A DNA stretch of 64,000 bases from Pseudomonas denitrificans (nom. rej.) (GCF_008807415.1 NZ_CP043626.1:2232001-2296000); one strand, 5' to 3'; positions 1-8,495 are shown, counted from the stretch's first letter. Notes: generated by a model not told the origin, from the letters alone. Numbers and translations are program-made.

Positions 1-10
1 TGACGCCCTG

Positions 11-40
11 CCGCGCACTCACTAGAGTGCGCGGTTTCCT
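11..40 (+). terminator. Rho-independent terminator of an upstream gene
   Basis: A perfect 10-bp stem (CCGCGCACTC at 11-20 with its complement at 25-34) closes a 4-nt ACTA loop and is followed by TTTCCT. It most likely ends transcription of a plus-strand gene outside the window; the TGA at 1-3 could be that gene's stop codon, but this cannot be confirmed. Confidence 0.75.
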
Positions 41-63
41 ACATCCCCCGTAATACCTGCACC

Positions 64-204
64 ATGACCCCGTTCTACCGCTTCGCCGACCCGAGCCTCG
101 CCCTGCTGCGAGAGCCTCCGCGCGTACGCAAGATTGATACGGTGCTGCGCCGTCGCCGCAGCGTGCTGTTCGCCTTCACCTTCTCTCCGCCCGCCGGCTG
201 CTGA
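64..204 (+). CDS. Possible short leader ORF upstream of MFS transporter
   Basis: This is an ATG-started ORF of 46 aa ending in PPAGC-stop, placed between the terminator at 11-40 and the MFS gene at 328. The peptide is arginine-rich in its centre (RRRR) and has two Pro-Pro pairs, one near the C terminus, a composition seen in ribosome-stalling leader peptides. No convincing Shine-Dalgarno sequence precedes the ATG, and I do not recognise a family. It could also be chance in GC-rich DNA. The 120 nt between its stop and the MFS gene hold no other gene that I can see. Confidence 0.25.
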   Translation: MTPFYRFADPSLALLREPPRVRKIDTVLRRRRSVLFAFTFSPPAGC

Positions 205-327
205 GCCGGAAGCCGCGCGTTCGCGCCGGCATTTCCGCATTCCGATTCCGCCCTCCGGTAAGCGCCGGCGGGCTCGTTCGCATGTGTTCGCCCTACGGCC
301 TGAGCGCCGGGGCAAGAGAAGGTTTCC

Positions 328-1497
328 ATGAATACCCCAAGCCCCCTCAACAAACCGCTTCTCGCGGTGCTGCTGTTCGCCGTCTCCATCGTCGGCCTGA
401 GCCTGGGCGCGACTTTGCCGCTGGTAGCGCTGCGCCTGCTGGACAACGGCGCCAGCGCGCTGCAGATCGGCGTCCTGTCGGCGGTGCCAGCGGCCGGCAT
501 GATCCTCGCCGCCACCCTGGTGGACCGCGCCTGCCAGCTGATGAGCCGGCGCCGCCTGTACCTGCTGTGCTTCGTGCTGTGTACCGCGAGCACCGCAGCC
601 ATCGAATTCAGCAGCCACTCCCTCTGGCTGCTGGCGGCGGCACGCCTGGCACTGGGCGTCGGCATGGGCATCGCGATCATCCTCGGCGAAGCCTGGGTCA
701 ACGAGCTGTGCGGCGAGAAGAACCGCGGCACCATCGTGGCCCTCTATGCCACCAGCTTCACCGCCTTCCAGCTGCTCGGCCCGACACTGGTGGCGCTGCT
801 CGGCGCGCAGACGCCCTGGGTGGTGCTGCTGGTCAGCGCAGGGCACCTGATCGCCCTGGCCACCGTGGCCTTCGCCATGCCCGAGGAAGGCATTCACGAA
901 CATGTCGAGGAGCCGCGCAGCTTCTCCCTGGCCGGTTTCCTGCGGGTGGCTCCTGCGCTGTGCATGGGCGTGCTGTTCTTCTCTTTCTTCGACAGCGTGG
1001 TGCTCTCGCTCTTCCCCGTTTACGCCTCCAGTCACGGCTACGCGGTGGGCATCGCTGCGTTCATGGCGACGGTGATCCTGCTCGGCGACATGCTCTGCCA
1101 GCTGCCGCTGGGCTGGCTGTCCGACCGCCTCGACCGACCCACCCTGCACCTTGCCTGCGGCGTCGCGGCAATGCTGATCGGCCTCGCCCTGCCCTGGCTG
1201 ATCAGCCAGCCGTCGCTGCTGTGGCCGGCGCTGATGCTGCTGGGCGCGGTGGCCGGTGGCGTCTACACCCTGGCGCTGGTGCTGATCGGCCAGCGCTTCC
1301 GCGGCCGCGACCTGGTCACCGCCAACGCCGCCGCCGGCATGCTGTGGGGCGTCGGCAGCCTGCTCGGGCCGCTGCTCAGCGGCAGCCTGATGGACCTCGG
1401 CCCGCAAGGCGTGCCGGTCGCACTGGCACTCGCCGCCGGGCTGTTCGTGGCCACGGCTGCCGCCTCGCTGCGGCGCACCGCCCTGCGCACCGCCTGA
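328..1497 (+). CDS. MFS transporter, YcaD-like
   Basis: This is a 389-aa inner-membrane protein with about 12 hydrophobic segments in two halves separated by a polar loop near residues 185-200. The half-repeat motif around residues 66-74 (DRACQLMSRRR) and the second-half loop WLSDRLDRP fit the major facilitator superfamily. Overall it resembles YcaD/drug-exporter-like MFS proteins of Pseudomonas, which use proton motive force to move small solutes; the substrate cannot be read from sequence. The start is supported by GAGAAGG 8 nt upstream of the ATG. It is monocistronic: a strong terminator follows at 1563-1606. Confidence 0.85.
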   Translation: MNTPSPLNKPLLAVLLFAVSIVGLSLGATLPLVALRLLDNGASALQIGVLSAVPAAGMILAATLVDRACQLMSRRRLYLLCFVLCTASTAAIEFSSHSLWLLAAARLALGVGMGIAIILGEAWVNELCGEKNRGTIVALYATSFTAFQLLGPTLVALLGAQTPWVVLLVSAGHLIALATVAFAMPEEGIHEHVEEPRSFSLAGFLRVAPALCMGVLFFSFFDSVVLSLFPVYASSHGYAVGIAAFMATVILLGDMLCQLPLGWLSDRLDRPTLHLACGVAAMLIGLALPWLISQPSLLWPALMLLGAVAGGVYTLALVLIGQRFRGRDLVTANAAAGMLWGVGSLLGPLLSGSLMDLGPQGVPVALALAAGLFVATAAASLRRTALRTA

Positions 1498-1562
1498 TGC
1501 CTCAATAGAAGGCAAGGCGCATCGACTTGGTGCCGGCCATGGCCCGGCCGGCACCCACCCTG

Positions 1563-1606
1563 CACCGGGGATTTCCGCTAAGCGATTGAAATCCCCGGTG
1601 GTTTTT
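1563..1606 (+). terminator. Rho-independent terminator after the MFS gene
   Basis: A 12-bp perfect stem (CACCGGGGATTT at 1563-1574 with its complement at 1589-1600) is followed by GTTTTT. It insulates the MFS gene from the riboswitch operon downstream. Confidence 0.85.
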
Positions 1607-1724
1607 GGGGTTTCGGAAAAGCTGGCATTTCAATTGCTCTGTCCCCTGCAACGGGATGCATCACCCACGGCAAGGTAGCCACCGGGTGGGCGAACGCTGC
1701 AAGGCACACTGGAGTTGCACCACA

Positions 1725-1825
1725 GGCGAACTAGGGTTCCGGTCTTTCGCAAGAAAGGCGTCTGGTCCGAGAGTTTTCCGGCCCTAGGGACAGGGCTACA
1801 CGGCGGGAGAAAAGCCCGGGAGACG
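1725..1825 (+). promoter_or_regulatory. Guanidine-I riboswitch (ykkC subtype 1 aptamer)
   Basis: Three conserved blocks of the ykkC/guanidine-I aptamer appear in the right order and spacing: CTAGGGTTCCG at 1731-1741, CTGGTCCGAGAG at 1762-1773, and ACACGGCGGGA at 1798-1808 leading into AAAAGCCCGGGAG (1810-1822). The variable hairpin between the first two blocks (CTTTCGCAAGAAAG) is also as expected. This RNA class binds free guanidinium and switches on downstream genes. It sits 46 nt before the ATG of the ABC binding protein, and the SD (TAGGAGC, 1856-1862) lies about 33 nt after the aptamer; I see no classic terminator hairpin in between, so translational control is possible. The ykkC subtypes that bind ppGpp or PRPP are less likely because the full 3' core of subtype 1 is present and the operon encodes guanidino-type hydrolases and a nitrogen-compound ABC importer. 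Confidence 0.9.
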
Positions 1826-1868
1826 TGATGTCATCCCGTGCCGATTTCCAACCGTTAGGAGCAATGCC

Positions 1869-2871
1869 ATGACCATGCCGCTTTCCCTGCGTTCCCTGCG
1901 CAAGACCCTGCTCGGTGCCTGTCTGCTTGCTGCCGCCGGGGTCGTGCCGCTGACGCTCCAGGCCGCCGAGAAGCTCAAGATCGGCACCGTCGTCTGGGCC
2001 GGCTACGCGCCCTTCTACGTCGCCGACAAGCTCGACCTCTACAAGCCCCGGGCTGAAGGTGGAGCTGCAGTTCTTCAACGATCCGGCGCTGATCCCCCCC
2101 ATGACCGGCGGCGCCCTCGACGGCGGCATGCTCACCTACGACCAGGTGGTCGGCGGTGTCGCCAAGGGGCAGCCGTACCGCGTGGTGATGCCCATCGATT
2201 TCTCCAACGGCGGGGACGCCATCGTCGCCGACAAGTCGATCAAGTCGGTCGCCGATTTCAAGGGCAGAAAGATCGGCTTCAACCCGCTCTCGCCATCCGA
2301 TTTCCTGCTCGCCTACGCGCTCAAGAGCCACGGCCTGAGCGACAAGGACATCAACCCGGTGAACATGACGCCCGAAGGCATCCCCGGTGCCATGGCCTCC
2401 GGCAGCCTGCCGGTGGGCGTGACTTACGAGCCCAACGTCTCGCAGATCCTCGGCATGCCCGGCGACAAGTTCCACGTCGTGTATTCCTCCAAGGACGCGC
2501 CGGGCCTGATCACCGACGTGCTGGTGTTCAACCAGGAGGTCATCGGCAAACGCCAGAAGGCGATCAGCGCGATGATCCAGGGTTACGTCGACGGTCTGGC
2601 CTACATGAAGGCGCACCCGGACGAGTCCGCCGAGATCATCGGCAAGGTGCTGGGCGTCAGCGCCGCCGAGGCCAAGGAGCAGATGGCCGGGGTCTACAAC
2701 ATCCCGCTGGCGGAGATGAACAGGAACTTCGAGAAATCCGACGCTACCAGCTCCTTCTTCGGCAGCGGCGCGGTGATCGCCCAGTTGCTCAAGGACAACA
2801 GTCAGATTCCGGCGATACCCGACTTCGCCCAGACCTTCGACGCGCAGTTCGTCCAGGCCCTCGCCCAGTAA
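1869..2871 (+). CDS. ABC transporter substrate-binding protein, NrtA/SsuA/TauA type (frame-disrupted)
   Basis: This is a periplasmic solute-binding protein of the nitrate/sulfonate/taurine family and the first gene of the riboswitch operon. A signal peptide (MTMPLSLRSLRKTLLG... to QAA-EK, about 33 residues) is followed by KLKIGTVVWAGYAPFYVADKLDLY, the typical N-lobe start. The frame is broken once: the CCCC run at 2046-2049 has one C too many, so the first 59 codons are in one frame and the rest, from GLKVELQFF to the TAA at 2869-2871, in another. Removing one C gives about 333 aa, the normal family length. SD TAGGAGC precedes the ATG. In other guanidine-I operons the same transporter family is thought to import guanidine or guanidino compounds. 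Partner permease and ATPase are at the far end of the operon (8492-10173). Confidence 0.85.
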
Positions 2872-2925
2872 GGCACCCACCCACCGTTCCCGCCGGGAGG
2901 GCGGGAACGCCTACGGAGGTTCTTC

Positions 2926-3947
2926 ATGTCCGCGTCCCTGTACCGCTACGCCGATGGCCGGCTGCCCAACAGCCTGGCCCTGGCCTACGCCTTCGGTGGC
3001 TACGCCGCCGGCTTCGCTCTGCTGTTCGCCGACAACTGGCTGCTCAATGCCGCCGGCACCCTGCTGCTGGGCCACGCGATGATAGTCGCGGCCTACCTGA
3101 TCCATGAGTTCGCCCACGGCACCATCTTCGCCAAGCCGGCGCACAACACCTGGGCCGGCGAGGCCTGCAGCTGGCTCTGCGGCAGCTGCTACGCGGGCTT
3201 TCAGGACCTGCGCCGCAAGCACATGCGCCACCACGTCGACCGCGCCGACGTGATCACCTTCGACACCAAGGCCTTCCTCGCACGCAGCCCTCGCTGGGTG
3301 CGCGCCGTGGTGCTGGCCGCCGAGTGGGCCTACGTACCGGCGGTGGAGCTGATCATGCACTACTACGTGATCCTCCTGCCCTTCATCACCGACAACCCGC
3401 GCCATCGCGCCAACCGCCGCCGCGTCGCATTGACCCTGCTGGTGCGCGGCGTGTTGTTCGGCGTGGTCGCCGCCGTGTCGCTCAAGGCGCTGCTGCTCTA
3501 CTTCGTCGCCTGGACGCTGATGATCATCGTGCTGCGCTTCACCGACGCCTACCAGCACACCTACGACGCCTTCGCGGTGCTGGAGGACGGCGGCAAGATT
3601 CCGACGACAAGTCCCGCGACCGCACCTACGAGCAGATGAATACCTTCTCCAACGTGGTCTCGGTGCGCTGGCCGGTGCTCGACCTGCTGCTGCTCAACTT
3701 CGCCTACCACAACGCCCACCACGAGAAACCCGTGGCGCCCTGGTACCGCCTGCGCAAGCTGCACCACGAACTGTACGGCGACGGCTACGCCCAGGTGCTG
3801 CCGATGCACCTGCTGTTCAAGGGCTTCCACCAGCACCGCCTGCGCCGCGTGGTGGACGACAACTACGGCGAGGTCGCGCCCGCCGGCAACGACCGCGCGG
3901 ACGGCTTCTATGGCGCCGTGGGCGTCTCCTTCCTGACGGCGGTCTGA
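2926..3947 (+). CDS. Fatty acid desaturase family membrane di-iron enzyme (frame-disrupted)
   Basis: This is an integral membrane desaturase/hydroxylase. The three histidine boxes that bind two irons are present: HEFAH near residue 60, HMRHH near residue 102, and HNAHH near residue 268 after repair. Hydrophobic segments flank the boxes. One base is missing at 3601-3602 (CC where CCC is needed), shifting the frame after GGKIP; on the other side DDKSRDRTYEQMNTFSNVV continues seamlessly. The repaired protein is 340 aa. Family members oxidise unactivated C-H bonds with O2 (desaturation, hydroxylation, N- or O-dealkylation). In this operon, next to two SDR oxidoreductases and guanidino-type hydrolases, an alkyl-guanidine substrate is plausible but inferred. 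It lies 54 nt after the binding-protein gene and 2 nt before the first SDR. Confidence 0.85.
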
Positions 3948-3949
3948 GC

Positions 3950-4723
3950 ATGATCGACTACCGGGGCAAGCGCGTCCTCATCACTGGCGCCGCCAGCGGC
4001 ATCGGCAAGGGCCTGGCGCGGGCGTTCGCCGAACAGGGCGCGACGCTGGAGCTGCTCGACCGCAACACCGAGGCACTACAAGGCGTGGCGGACGGGCTGA
4101 CAGCACTGTGCGACCTGCGCACTGCCAGCCTCGACCTGGGCGACAGCCAAGCCATCGCCGCCTTTGCCGACAGCCGCCAGGGCGCTGCGCTCGACGTGCT
4201 GATCAACAACGCCGGCGTGGAGTACGCCACGCCGCTGGAGGGCGGCAACGCCGAGACCGACCAGCGCTGGCAGGCATTGCTGGACAACAACGTCGCCTCG
4301 ATGCTGCGCCTCACTCGCGCCCTGCTGCCGCAACTGCACGCCGGCAGTTGCGTGATCAACCAGGCATCGATCTGGGGCCTGAAAGGCGTGCCGGGCTTCT
4401 CCGCCTATGTCGCCAGCAAGCACGCGGTGATCGGCCTGACCCGCTCGCTGGCGTGGGAACTGGGGCCAAGGCACGTTCGCGTCAACGCCGTGTGCCCCGG
4501 CTGGATCGCCACCGAAGCTGCAATGCGTTCTCTGCGGGTGATGGCCGAGGCCAACGGCCGCAGCGAGAGCGACGAGCTGGCGCAGATCCTCGCCGCCCAG
4601 GCGGTGCCGGAGCTGCTCACGCCGGCCGATCTCGCCGGCACCTTCCTGTTCCTCGGCAGCACACTGGCCAGCGCCATTACCGGTCAGGCGCTGTCGGTCA
4701 GCCATGGTGAGGTGATGCACTGA
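3950..4723 (+). CDS. SDR family oxidoreductase
   Basis: This is a classical short-chain dehydrogenase of 257 aa. The Rossmann motif TGAASGIG is at residues 12-19, NNAGVEYA marks the fourth strand, and the catalytic Ser/Tyr/Lys are in NQASIWGL and YVASK, followed by the PGWIATE segment that closes over the nicotinamide. The acidic residue after the second strand (LLDRN) favours NAD over NADP. The start codon lies 2 nt after the desaturase stop, and the stop overlaps the next SDR (TGATG). A role in oxidising an alcohol produced by the neighbouring hydroxylase is inferred from position; substrate unknown. Confidence 0.9.
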   Translation: MIDYRGKRVLITGAASGIGKGLARAFAEQGATLELLDRNTEALQGVADGLTALCDLRTASLDLGDSQAIAAFADSRQGAALDVLINNAGVEYATPLEGGNAETDQRWQALLDNNVASMLRLTRALLPQLHAGSCVINQASIWGLKGVPGFSAYVASKHAVIGLTRSLAWELGPRHVRVNAVCPGWIATEAAMRSLRVMAEANGRSESDELAQILAAQAVPELLTPADLAGTFLFLGSTLASAITGQALSVSHGEVMH

Positions 4724-5472
4724 TGAAACCGCTCGCAGGACAGACCGCCCTGGTCACCGGCGCCACCCAGGGCATCGGCCGGGCCATCGCCCTGGCGCTG
4801 GCGGGAGCCGGCGCGCGGGTGTGGATCAACCACCTCGACCAGCCGGAAGCTGCCACCGCGCTGGTAGCGCGCATCGCCTCCAGCGGGGGGCGCGCCTATG
4901 CCGTACAGGCCGACGTCGCGGAGCCGGAACAGGTCGCCGAGATGTTCGCCCGCGTGCTCGCCGAAGGCGAGCTGGACATCCTGGTGAACAACGCCGGGAT
5001 CATCCTGGAAAAGCCCTTCCTCGATACCAGCGAAGACGACTGGGCGAACCTTCTCGGCGTCGACCTGCACGCTGTCTACCGCTGCTGCCGCCATGCCCTG
5101 ACGCACATGCAGGCGCGCGGCAGCGGCAGCGTCGTCAACATTGCCTCGGAGCTGGGCCAGCTCGGCCGCGAACGCTACGCCGCGTACTGCGCCGCCAAGG
5201 CCGGGGTGATCGGCCTGACCAAGGCGCTGGCGCGGGAGTTCGCCCCGCACATCCGCATCAACGGCGTGGCGCCGGGCCCGGTGGAGACACCGATGGTCTC
5301 GGTCGAGCACATGAGCGAGGCGATGATCGCCCGCGAAACCGCCATCCCCGCCGGCCGCCTCGGCCAGCCGGAGGAGATCGCCGCGGCGGTGCTGTTCCTC
5401 GTCTCGCCCGGCGCGAGCTTCTTCCACGGACAGATACTCGGCGCCAATGGCGGCGCCTGGATGGGCGGCTGA
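4723..5472 (+). CDS. SDR family oxidoreductase (second paralogue)
   Basis: This is a second classical SDR of 249 aa, with TGATQGIG at residues 12-19, NNAGIILEKP, catalytic Ser in NIASELGQ, and YCAAK as the Tyr-Lys motif. It resembles glucose/3-oxoacyl reductase-type SDRs (FabG-like) but is not a housekeeping FabG by context. It overlaps the upstream SDR and the downstream EamA gene by one base each (TGATG), so translation is probably coupled. Two SDRs in tandem suggest two successive oxidations or reductions of the same carbon skeleton; this is inference. Confidence 0.9.
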   Translation: MKPLAGQTALVTGATQGIGRAIALALAGAGARVWINHLDQPEAATALVARIASSGGRAYAVQADVAEPEQVAEMFARVLAEGELDILVNNAGIILEKPFLDTSEDDWANLLGVDLHAVYRCCRHALTHMQARGSGSVVNIASELGQLGRERYAAYCAAKAGVIGLTKALAREFAPHIRINGVAPGPVETPMVSVEHMSEAMIARETAIPAGRLGQPEEIAAAVLFLVSPGASFFHGQILGANGGAWMGG

Positions 5473-6347
5473 TGCGCGCGGAAATCGTCCTGCTGCTGGG
5501 CGCCGCCATCTGGGGCCTGGGCTGGATGCCCCTGGCGCACTTCGCCGGCCAGGGCCTTGCCGGCATGCCGCTGGTACTTTGCACCTACGGGCTGCTCTGC
5601 GCGCTGGCTGTGCCGCTGGTACTGAGTCAGCGCCGGCAGTGGTGGCCGCAACGCGGCACTCTGCTCGCCATCGGCCTGTTCGGCGGCTGGGCCACGGCCG
5701 GGCTGGTGGTGGCGCTCTCCGAGGGCGACGTGGTGCGCGCCATGCTGTTGTTCTATCTCGCGCCGGTCTGGGGCCTGCTCGGTGGCCGGCTGCTGTTCGG
5801 CGAACGCCTGACGCCTACGCGAATCGGCGCCCTCGCGCTGGCCATGCTCGGCATTGCCCTGACCCTCGGCATCAGCCACGACACCTTCCGCCCGCTGGCC
5901 GCCAGCGACTGGCTGGCGCTCTCCGCCGGCTTCGCCTTCGCCCTCAACAACCTGGCCACCCGCGCCGCCGAGCAGGTCCCGCTGGCCAGCAAGGCAGTGG
6001 TCGGCTTCATCGGCAGCGCCGCGCTGGGCGGGCTTTTCTGCCTGCTGCAAGGCACACCGCTGCCTGCCCTCGACGACCACCAATGGCTGCAACTGGCCGG
6101 CTTCGGGCTGTTCTGGCTGGCCGCCATGGGCGCTGCACAATACGGTTTCAGCCATGTCGAGGCGAGCCGCGCCGCGGTGCTGGTGGTGATCGAACTGCTG
6201 GTCGCCGTACTCACCGCCGCGTGGTTCGGCGACCGCGAACTGGGCCTGCGCGAATGGCTCGGCGGTTCCCTGGTTCTGGCGGCGGCGCTGATCGCCGCGC
6301 GCCCTTCTCCTGACCTTTCCCCCACTCTCTGCGAGGCCGAAACATGA
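5472..6347 (+). CDS. EamA/DMT family transporter
   Basis: This is a 291-aa drug/metabolite-transporter protein with about ten hydrophobic segments forming two EamA repeats; the first repeat has the typical GAAIWGLGWM start and the second ends in LGGSLVLAAALIAARP. EamA proteins usually export metabolites. Its place inside a guanidine-responsive operon suggests export of a product or toxic intermediate; other guanidine riboswitches control small DMT exporters (Gdx/SugE), but this is the larger ten-segment type and not a Gdx. The start overlaps the SDR stop by one base and its stop overlaps the creatininase start (ATGA). Confidence 0.85.
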   Translation: MRAEIVLLLGAAIWGLGWMPLAHFAGQGLAGMPLVLCTYGLLCALAVPLVLSQRRQWWPQRGTLLAIGLFGGWATAGLVVALSEGDVVRAMLLFYLAPVWGLLGGRLLFGERLTPTRIGALALAMLGIALTLGISHDTFRPLAASDWLALSAGFAFALNNLATRAAEQVPLASKAVVGFIGSAALGGLFCLLQGTPLPALDDHQWLQLAGFGLFWLAAMGAAQYGFSHVEASRAAVLVVIELLVAVLTAAWFGDRELGLREWLGGSLVLAAALIAARPSPDLSPTLCEAET

Positions 6348-7108
6348 CTGTCCGCATGGACCAGCTCAGCTGGGTCGAATACGCGCGCCGGGTGCGCGAG
6401 CAATCCCCCGTGGTCTTCCTGCCCTGCGGCGCCACCGAGCAGCACGGCCCGCACCTGCCACTGGGCACCGATGCACTGCTGGCCAGTGCGCTGTGCGAAG
6501 ACGTCGCCCGCCAGGTCGACGGCCTGGTCGCGCCCGCCCTGTCCTACGGCTACAAGTCCCAGCCCAAGTGCGGCGGCGGCCAGCACTTCTGCGGCACCAC
6601 CAGCCTCGACGGGCAGACCCTGATCGCCCTGGTGCGCGACGCCGTGCGCGAGTTCGCCCGCCACGGCGTCACCCGCCTGGTGCTGGTGGACGGGCACTAC
6701 GAGAACCAATGGTTCGTCACCGAGGGCATCCAGCTCGCGCTGCGTGAGCTGGGGCCTTCCAGCCCGCTGGAAGTGATGCGCCTGGAGCACTGGGACTTCT
6801 GCAGCGAAGCCACGCTGAACGACGTATTCCCCGACGGCTTCCCCGGCTTCGCGCTGGAGCACGCGGCGGTGATCGAGACCTCGCTGATGCTGCACTACCT
6901 ACCCAGCCTGGTGCGCCTGGACCTGATCCCCGACGATGGCCCGGCCGACTTCCCGCCCTACGACATGTACCCCAGCCGCACCGAGTGGGTGCCGCCCTCG
7001 GGCGTGCTGTCCTCGGCGCGCGGCTCCAGCGCCGACAAGGGCCTGCGCATGGCGAAGGACATCGTAAAAGGCATCGCCACTGCGGTACGCAAGGAGTTCG
7101 GGCTGTGA
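6344..7108 (+). CDS. Creatininase family amidohydrolase
   Basis: This 254-aa protein aligns by eye along its full length with Pseudomonas putida creatininase. The metal ligands of that enzyme are conserved as E32, H34, D43, H118 and E120 (motifs TEQHG and GHYEN), as is the segment YGYKSQ...GGG.HF.GTTSLDG, which is closer to true creatininases than to MftE or FAPy deformylases. W150 and H173 match two further active-site residues, but the loop tryptophan (W174 in P. putida) is Phe169 here. Creatininase opens the ring of creatinine, a cyclic N-methylguanidine, to creatine. With the guanidine riboswitch upstream, a cyclic guanidino or lactam substrate is likely; creatinine itself is possible, though no creatinase gene is present. 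Start overlaps the EamA stop; a hydrolase follows with GTG overlap. Confidence 0.9.
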   Translation: MTVRMDQLSWVEYARRVREQSPVVFLPCGATEQHGPHLPLGTDALLASALCEDVARQVDGLVAPALSYGYKSQPKCGGGQHFCGTTSLDGQTLIALVRDAVREFARHGVTRLVLVDGHYENQWFVTEGIQLALRELGPSSPLEVMRLEHWDFCSEATLNDVFPDGFPGFALEHAAVIETSLMLHYLPSLVRLDLIPDDGPADFPPYDMYPSRTEWVPPSGVLSSARGSSADKGLRMAKDIVKGIATAVRKEFGL

Positions 7109-7742
7109 GCGTCGCCCTGATCGTCATCGACATGCAGCGCGACTTCTGTGCCCCCGGCGGCTACGCCGACCAGGCCGGGCTGGAGATCGGCCGCCTGCGC
7201 GCGCCGATCCCGGCCATCTCGCGCCTGCTGGACAGCGCCCGCGCCCTGGGCCTGCTGGTAGTGCACACCCGCGAAGGCACCGTCCCGACCTGACCGACCT
7301 GCACGAGAGCAAGCGTCGCCGTGCCGAACAGGCCGGCGCTCCCATCGGCGCACGCGGCCCATTGGGGCGATTGCTGGTGCGCGGCGAGTATGGCCACGAC
7401 CTGATCGACGAACTGCGCCCGCTGGCCGACGAGCCGGTGATCGACAAACCGGGCTACAGCGCCTTCGCTTACACCGACCTGGACCTGCTGCTGCGTCGGC
7501 GCGGCATCGGCCACCTGGTGCTCTGCGGCGTGACCACCGAAGTGTGCGTTTCCTCCACCCAGCGCGCGGCGGTGGAGCTGGGCTACGCCTGTACGCTGGT
7601 GAGCGATGCCTGCGGCTCGCCGAGCGCCGAGCTGCACGCCGCCGCCCTGGCCATGGTCGAGGTGGAAGGCGGGCTGTTCGGTCGCGTACTGGACAGCCGT
7701 TCCGTGCTCGCCGAATGGGAGGAAAACGCATGCCTGGCCTGA
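7105..7742 (+). CDS. Isochorismatase-family cysteine hydrolase, biuret hydrolase-like (frame-disrupted)
   Basis: This cytosolic hydrolase has the isochorismatase/nicotinamidase catalytic triad: Asp in IVIDMQRDF (residue 10), Lys in VIDKPGYSAF and nucleophilic Cys in CGVTTEVCV. The segments HTREG, GLLVRGEYGHD, DKPG.SAF and GVTTEVCV resemble the biuret amidohydrolase / N-carbamoylsarcosine amidohydrolase group, which cut ureido C-N bonds to give ammonia or carbamate. The GTG start overlaps the creatininase stop. One C is missing from the run at 7284-7286, so the frame stops prematurely at 7291; on the other side DLTDLHESKRRR continues. The repaired length is about 212 aa, normal for the family. 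Presumed role: releasing nitrogen from a urea- or guanidino-type intermediate made upstream. Confidence 0.85.
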
Positions 7743-8495
7743 ACACTTCCGCAGTACCGTCCGCCTACCTCGGCGTCTGGCAGCGCACCCTGCTGACCAC
7801 CACCGGCGGAACGCATGACACCAGCACCCGCGTGTACTGGCTACAGACCGAGCGTCTGTTCGCCGACCTGCGCATTCCACTGCCCGCCCCGAAACGCCCG
7901 AAGCACTGGCGAACCAGGCCGGTTTTGCAGGCCTCACCGAGATCACTGGCGATATCTGCCAGTGGCACCGCGCAATCGACTTCCAGCCGCCCAATGGCGG
8001 CGAGGACATCGGCCGCATGCACTTTGTGGACAGCGAAAAGGTGCTGGAGGACGGCCTGGACGGCAGCTACCACGAAGTCTGGGAGCGCCTGCCCGAGTCG
8101 CTCGGGCGCAACCGTGGCACCTGGCTGCTCGGAGCGGACGGCCGTCAGGGCTGCCTGCTGCTGGCCGGCGACTGCTTCCTGTTCGCCGCCGGGCGGCGCC
8201 TGCCGCTGCCCCACGCACCATCGCTGGCCGCACTGCTCGACAGCGACACCCCGAGCTGCTGGATTTCGAACTGAGCTTTGGCCGCCACCAGGGTGGCGTA
8301 GCCCCCTGGCGCATCGAACTGAGCACCCTGCCGGCGCGCATCGGCGCCCGACTATTGCCCAGCGATGCCGATCCCGACCACCCCGAGCTGCTGCGCGACG
8401 CCCACTGGCTCAACAGCCTCGGCGCCACCCCGCCCGCCGGTGGCTGGCAAGCCTGCGAGCTGCCCCTGTACCCCGATGAGGAGGTGACGCCATGA
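7730..8495 (+). CDS. HRI1-like protein of unknown function (frame-disrupted twice)
   Basis: After two single-C repairs (runs at 7887-7890 and 8249-8252, each one C short) this reads as one 255-aa soluble protein. Its N terminus has YLGVWQRTLL, DTSTRVYWLQT and LFADLRIP, and the middle has WHRAIDFQPP and GSYHEVWERLP. The pattern of a WQR strand, a VYWLQ strand and a DLR-P strand recalls the duplicated beta-barrel protein Hri1 and its bacterial relatives; this assignment is tentative. No catalytic motif is evident. It starts 13 nt inside the end of the cysteine hydrolase gene and ends 4 nt into the permease gene, so it belongs firmly to the operon. It could be a ligand-binding or accessory protein; function unknown. 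Confidence 0.6.

Noticed and set aside
22..1554. Long minus-strand ORF (510 codons) opposite the MFS gene
   Set aside because: Composition is Gln/His/Arg/Gly-rich without domains; it mirrors the third-position GC bias of the plus-strand gene, which has clear MFS features.
1725..1825. ykkC subtype 2 riboswitch (ppGpp or PRPP)
   Set aside because: The full subtype 1 3' core (ACACGGCGGGA then AAAAGCCCGGGAG) is present, and the downstream genes are transport and C-N hydrolysis rather than amino-acid or purine biosynthesis.
1869..8495. Treating the broken operon genes as decayed pseudogenes
   Set aside because: Breaks are single bases at C runs, no stop or missense decay is seen elsewhere in the genes, catalytic residues are intact, and unrelated genes in the window have the same kind of break.
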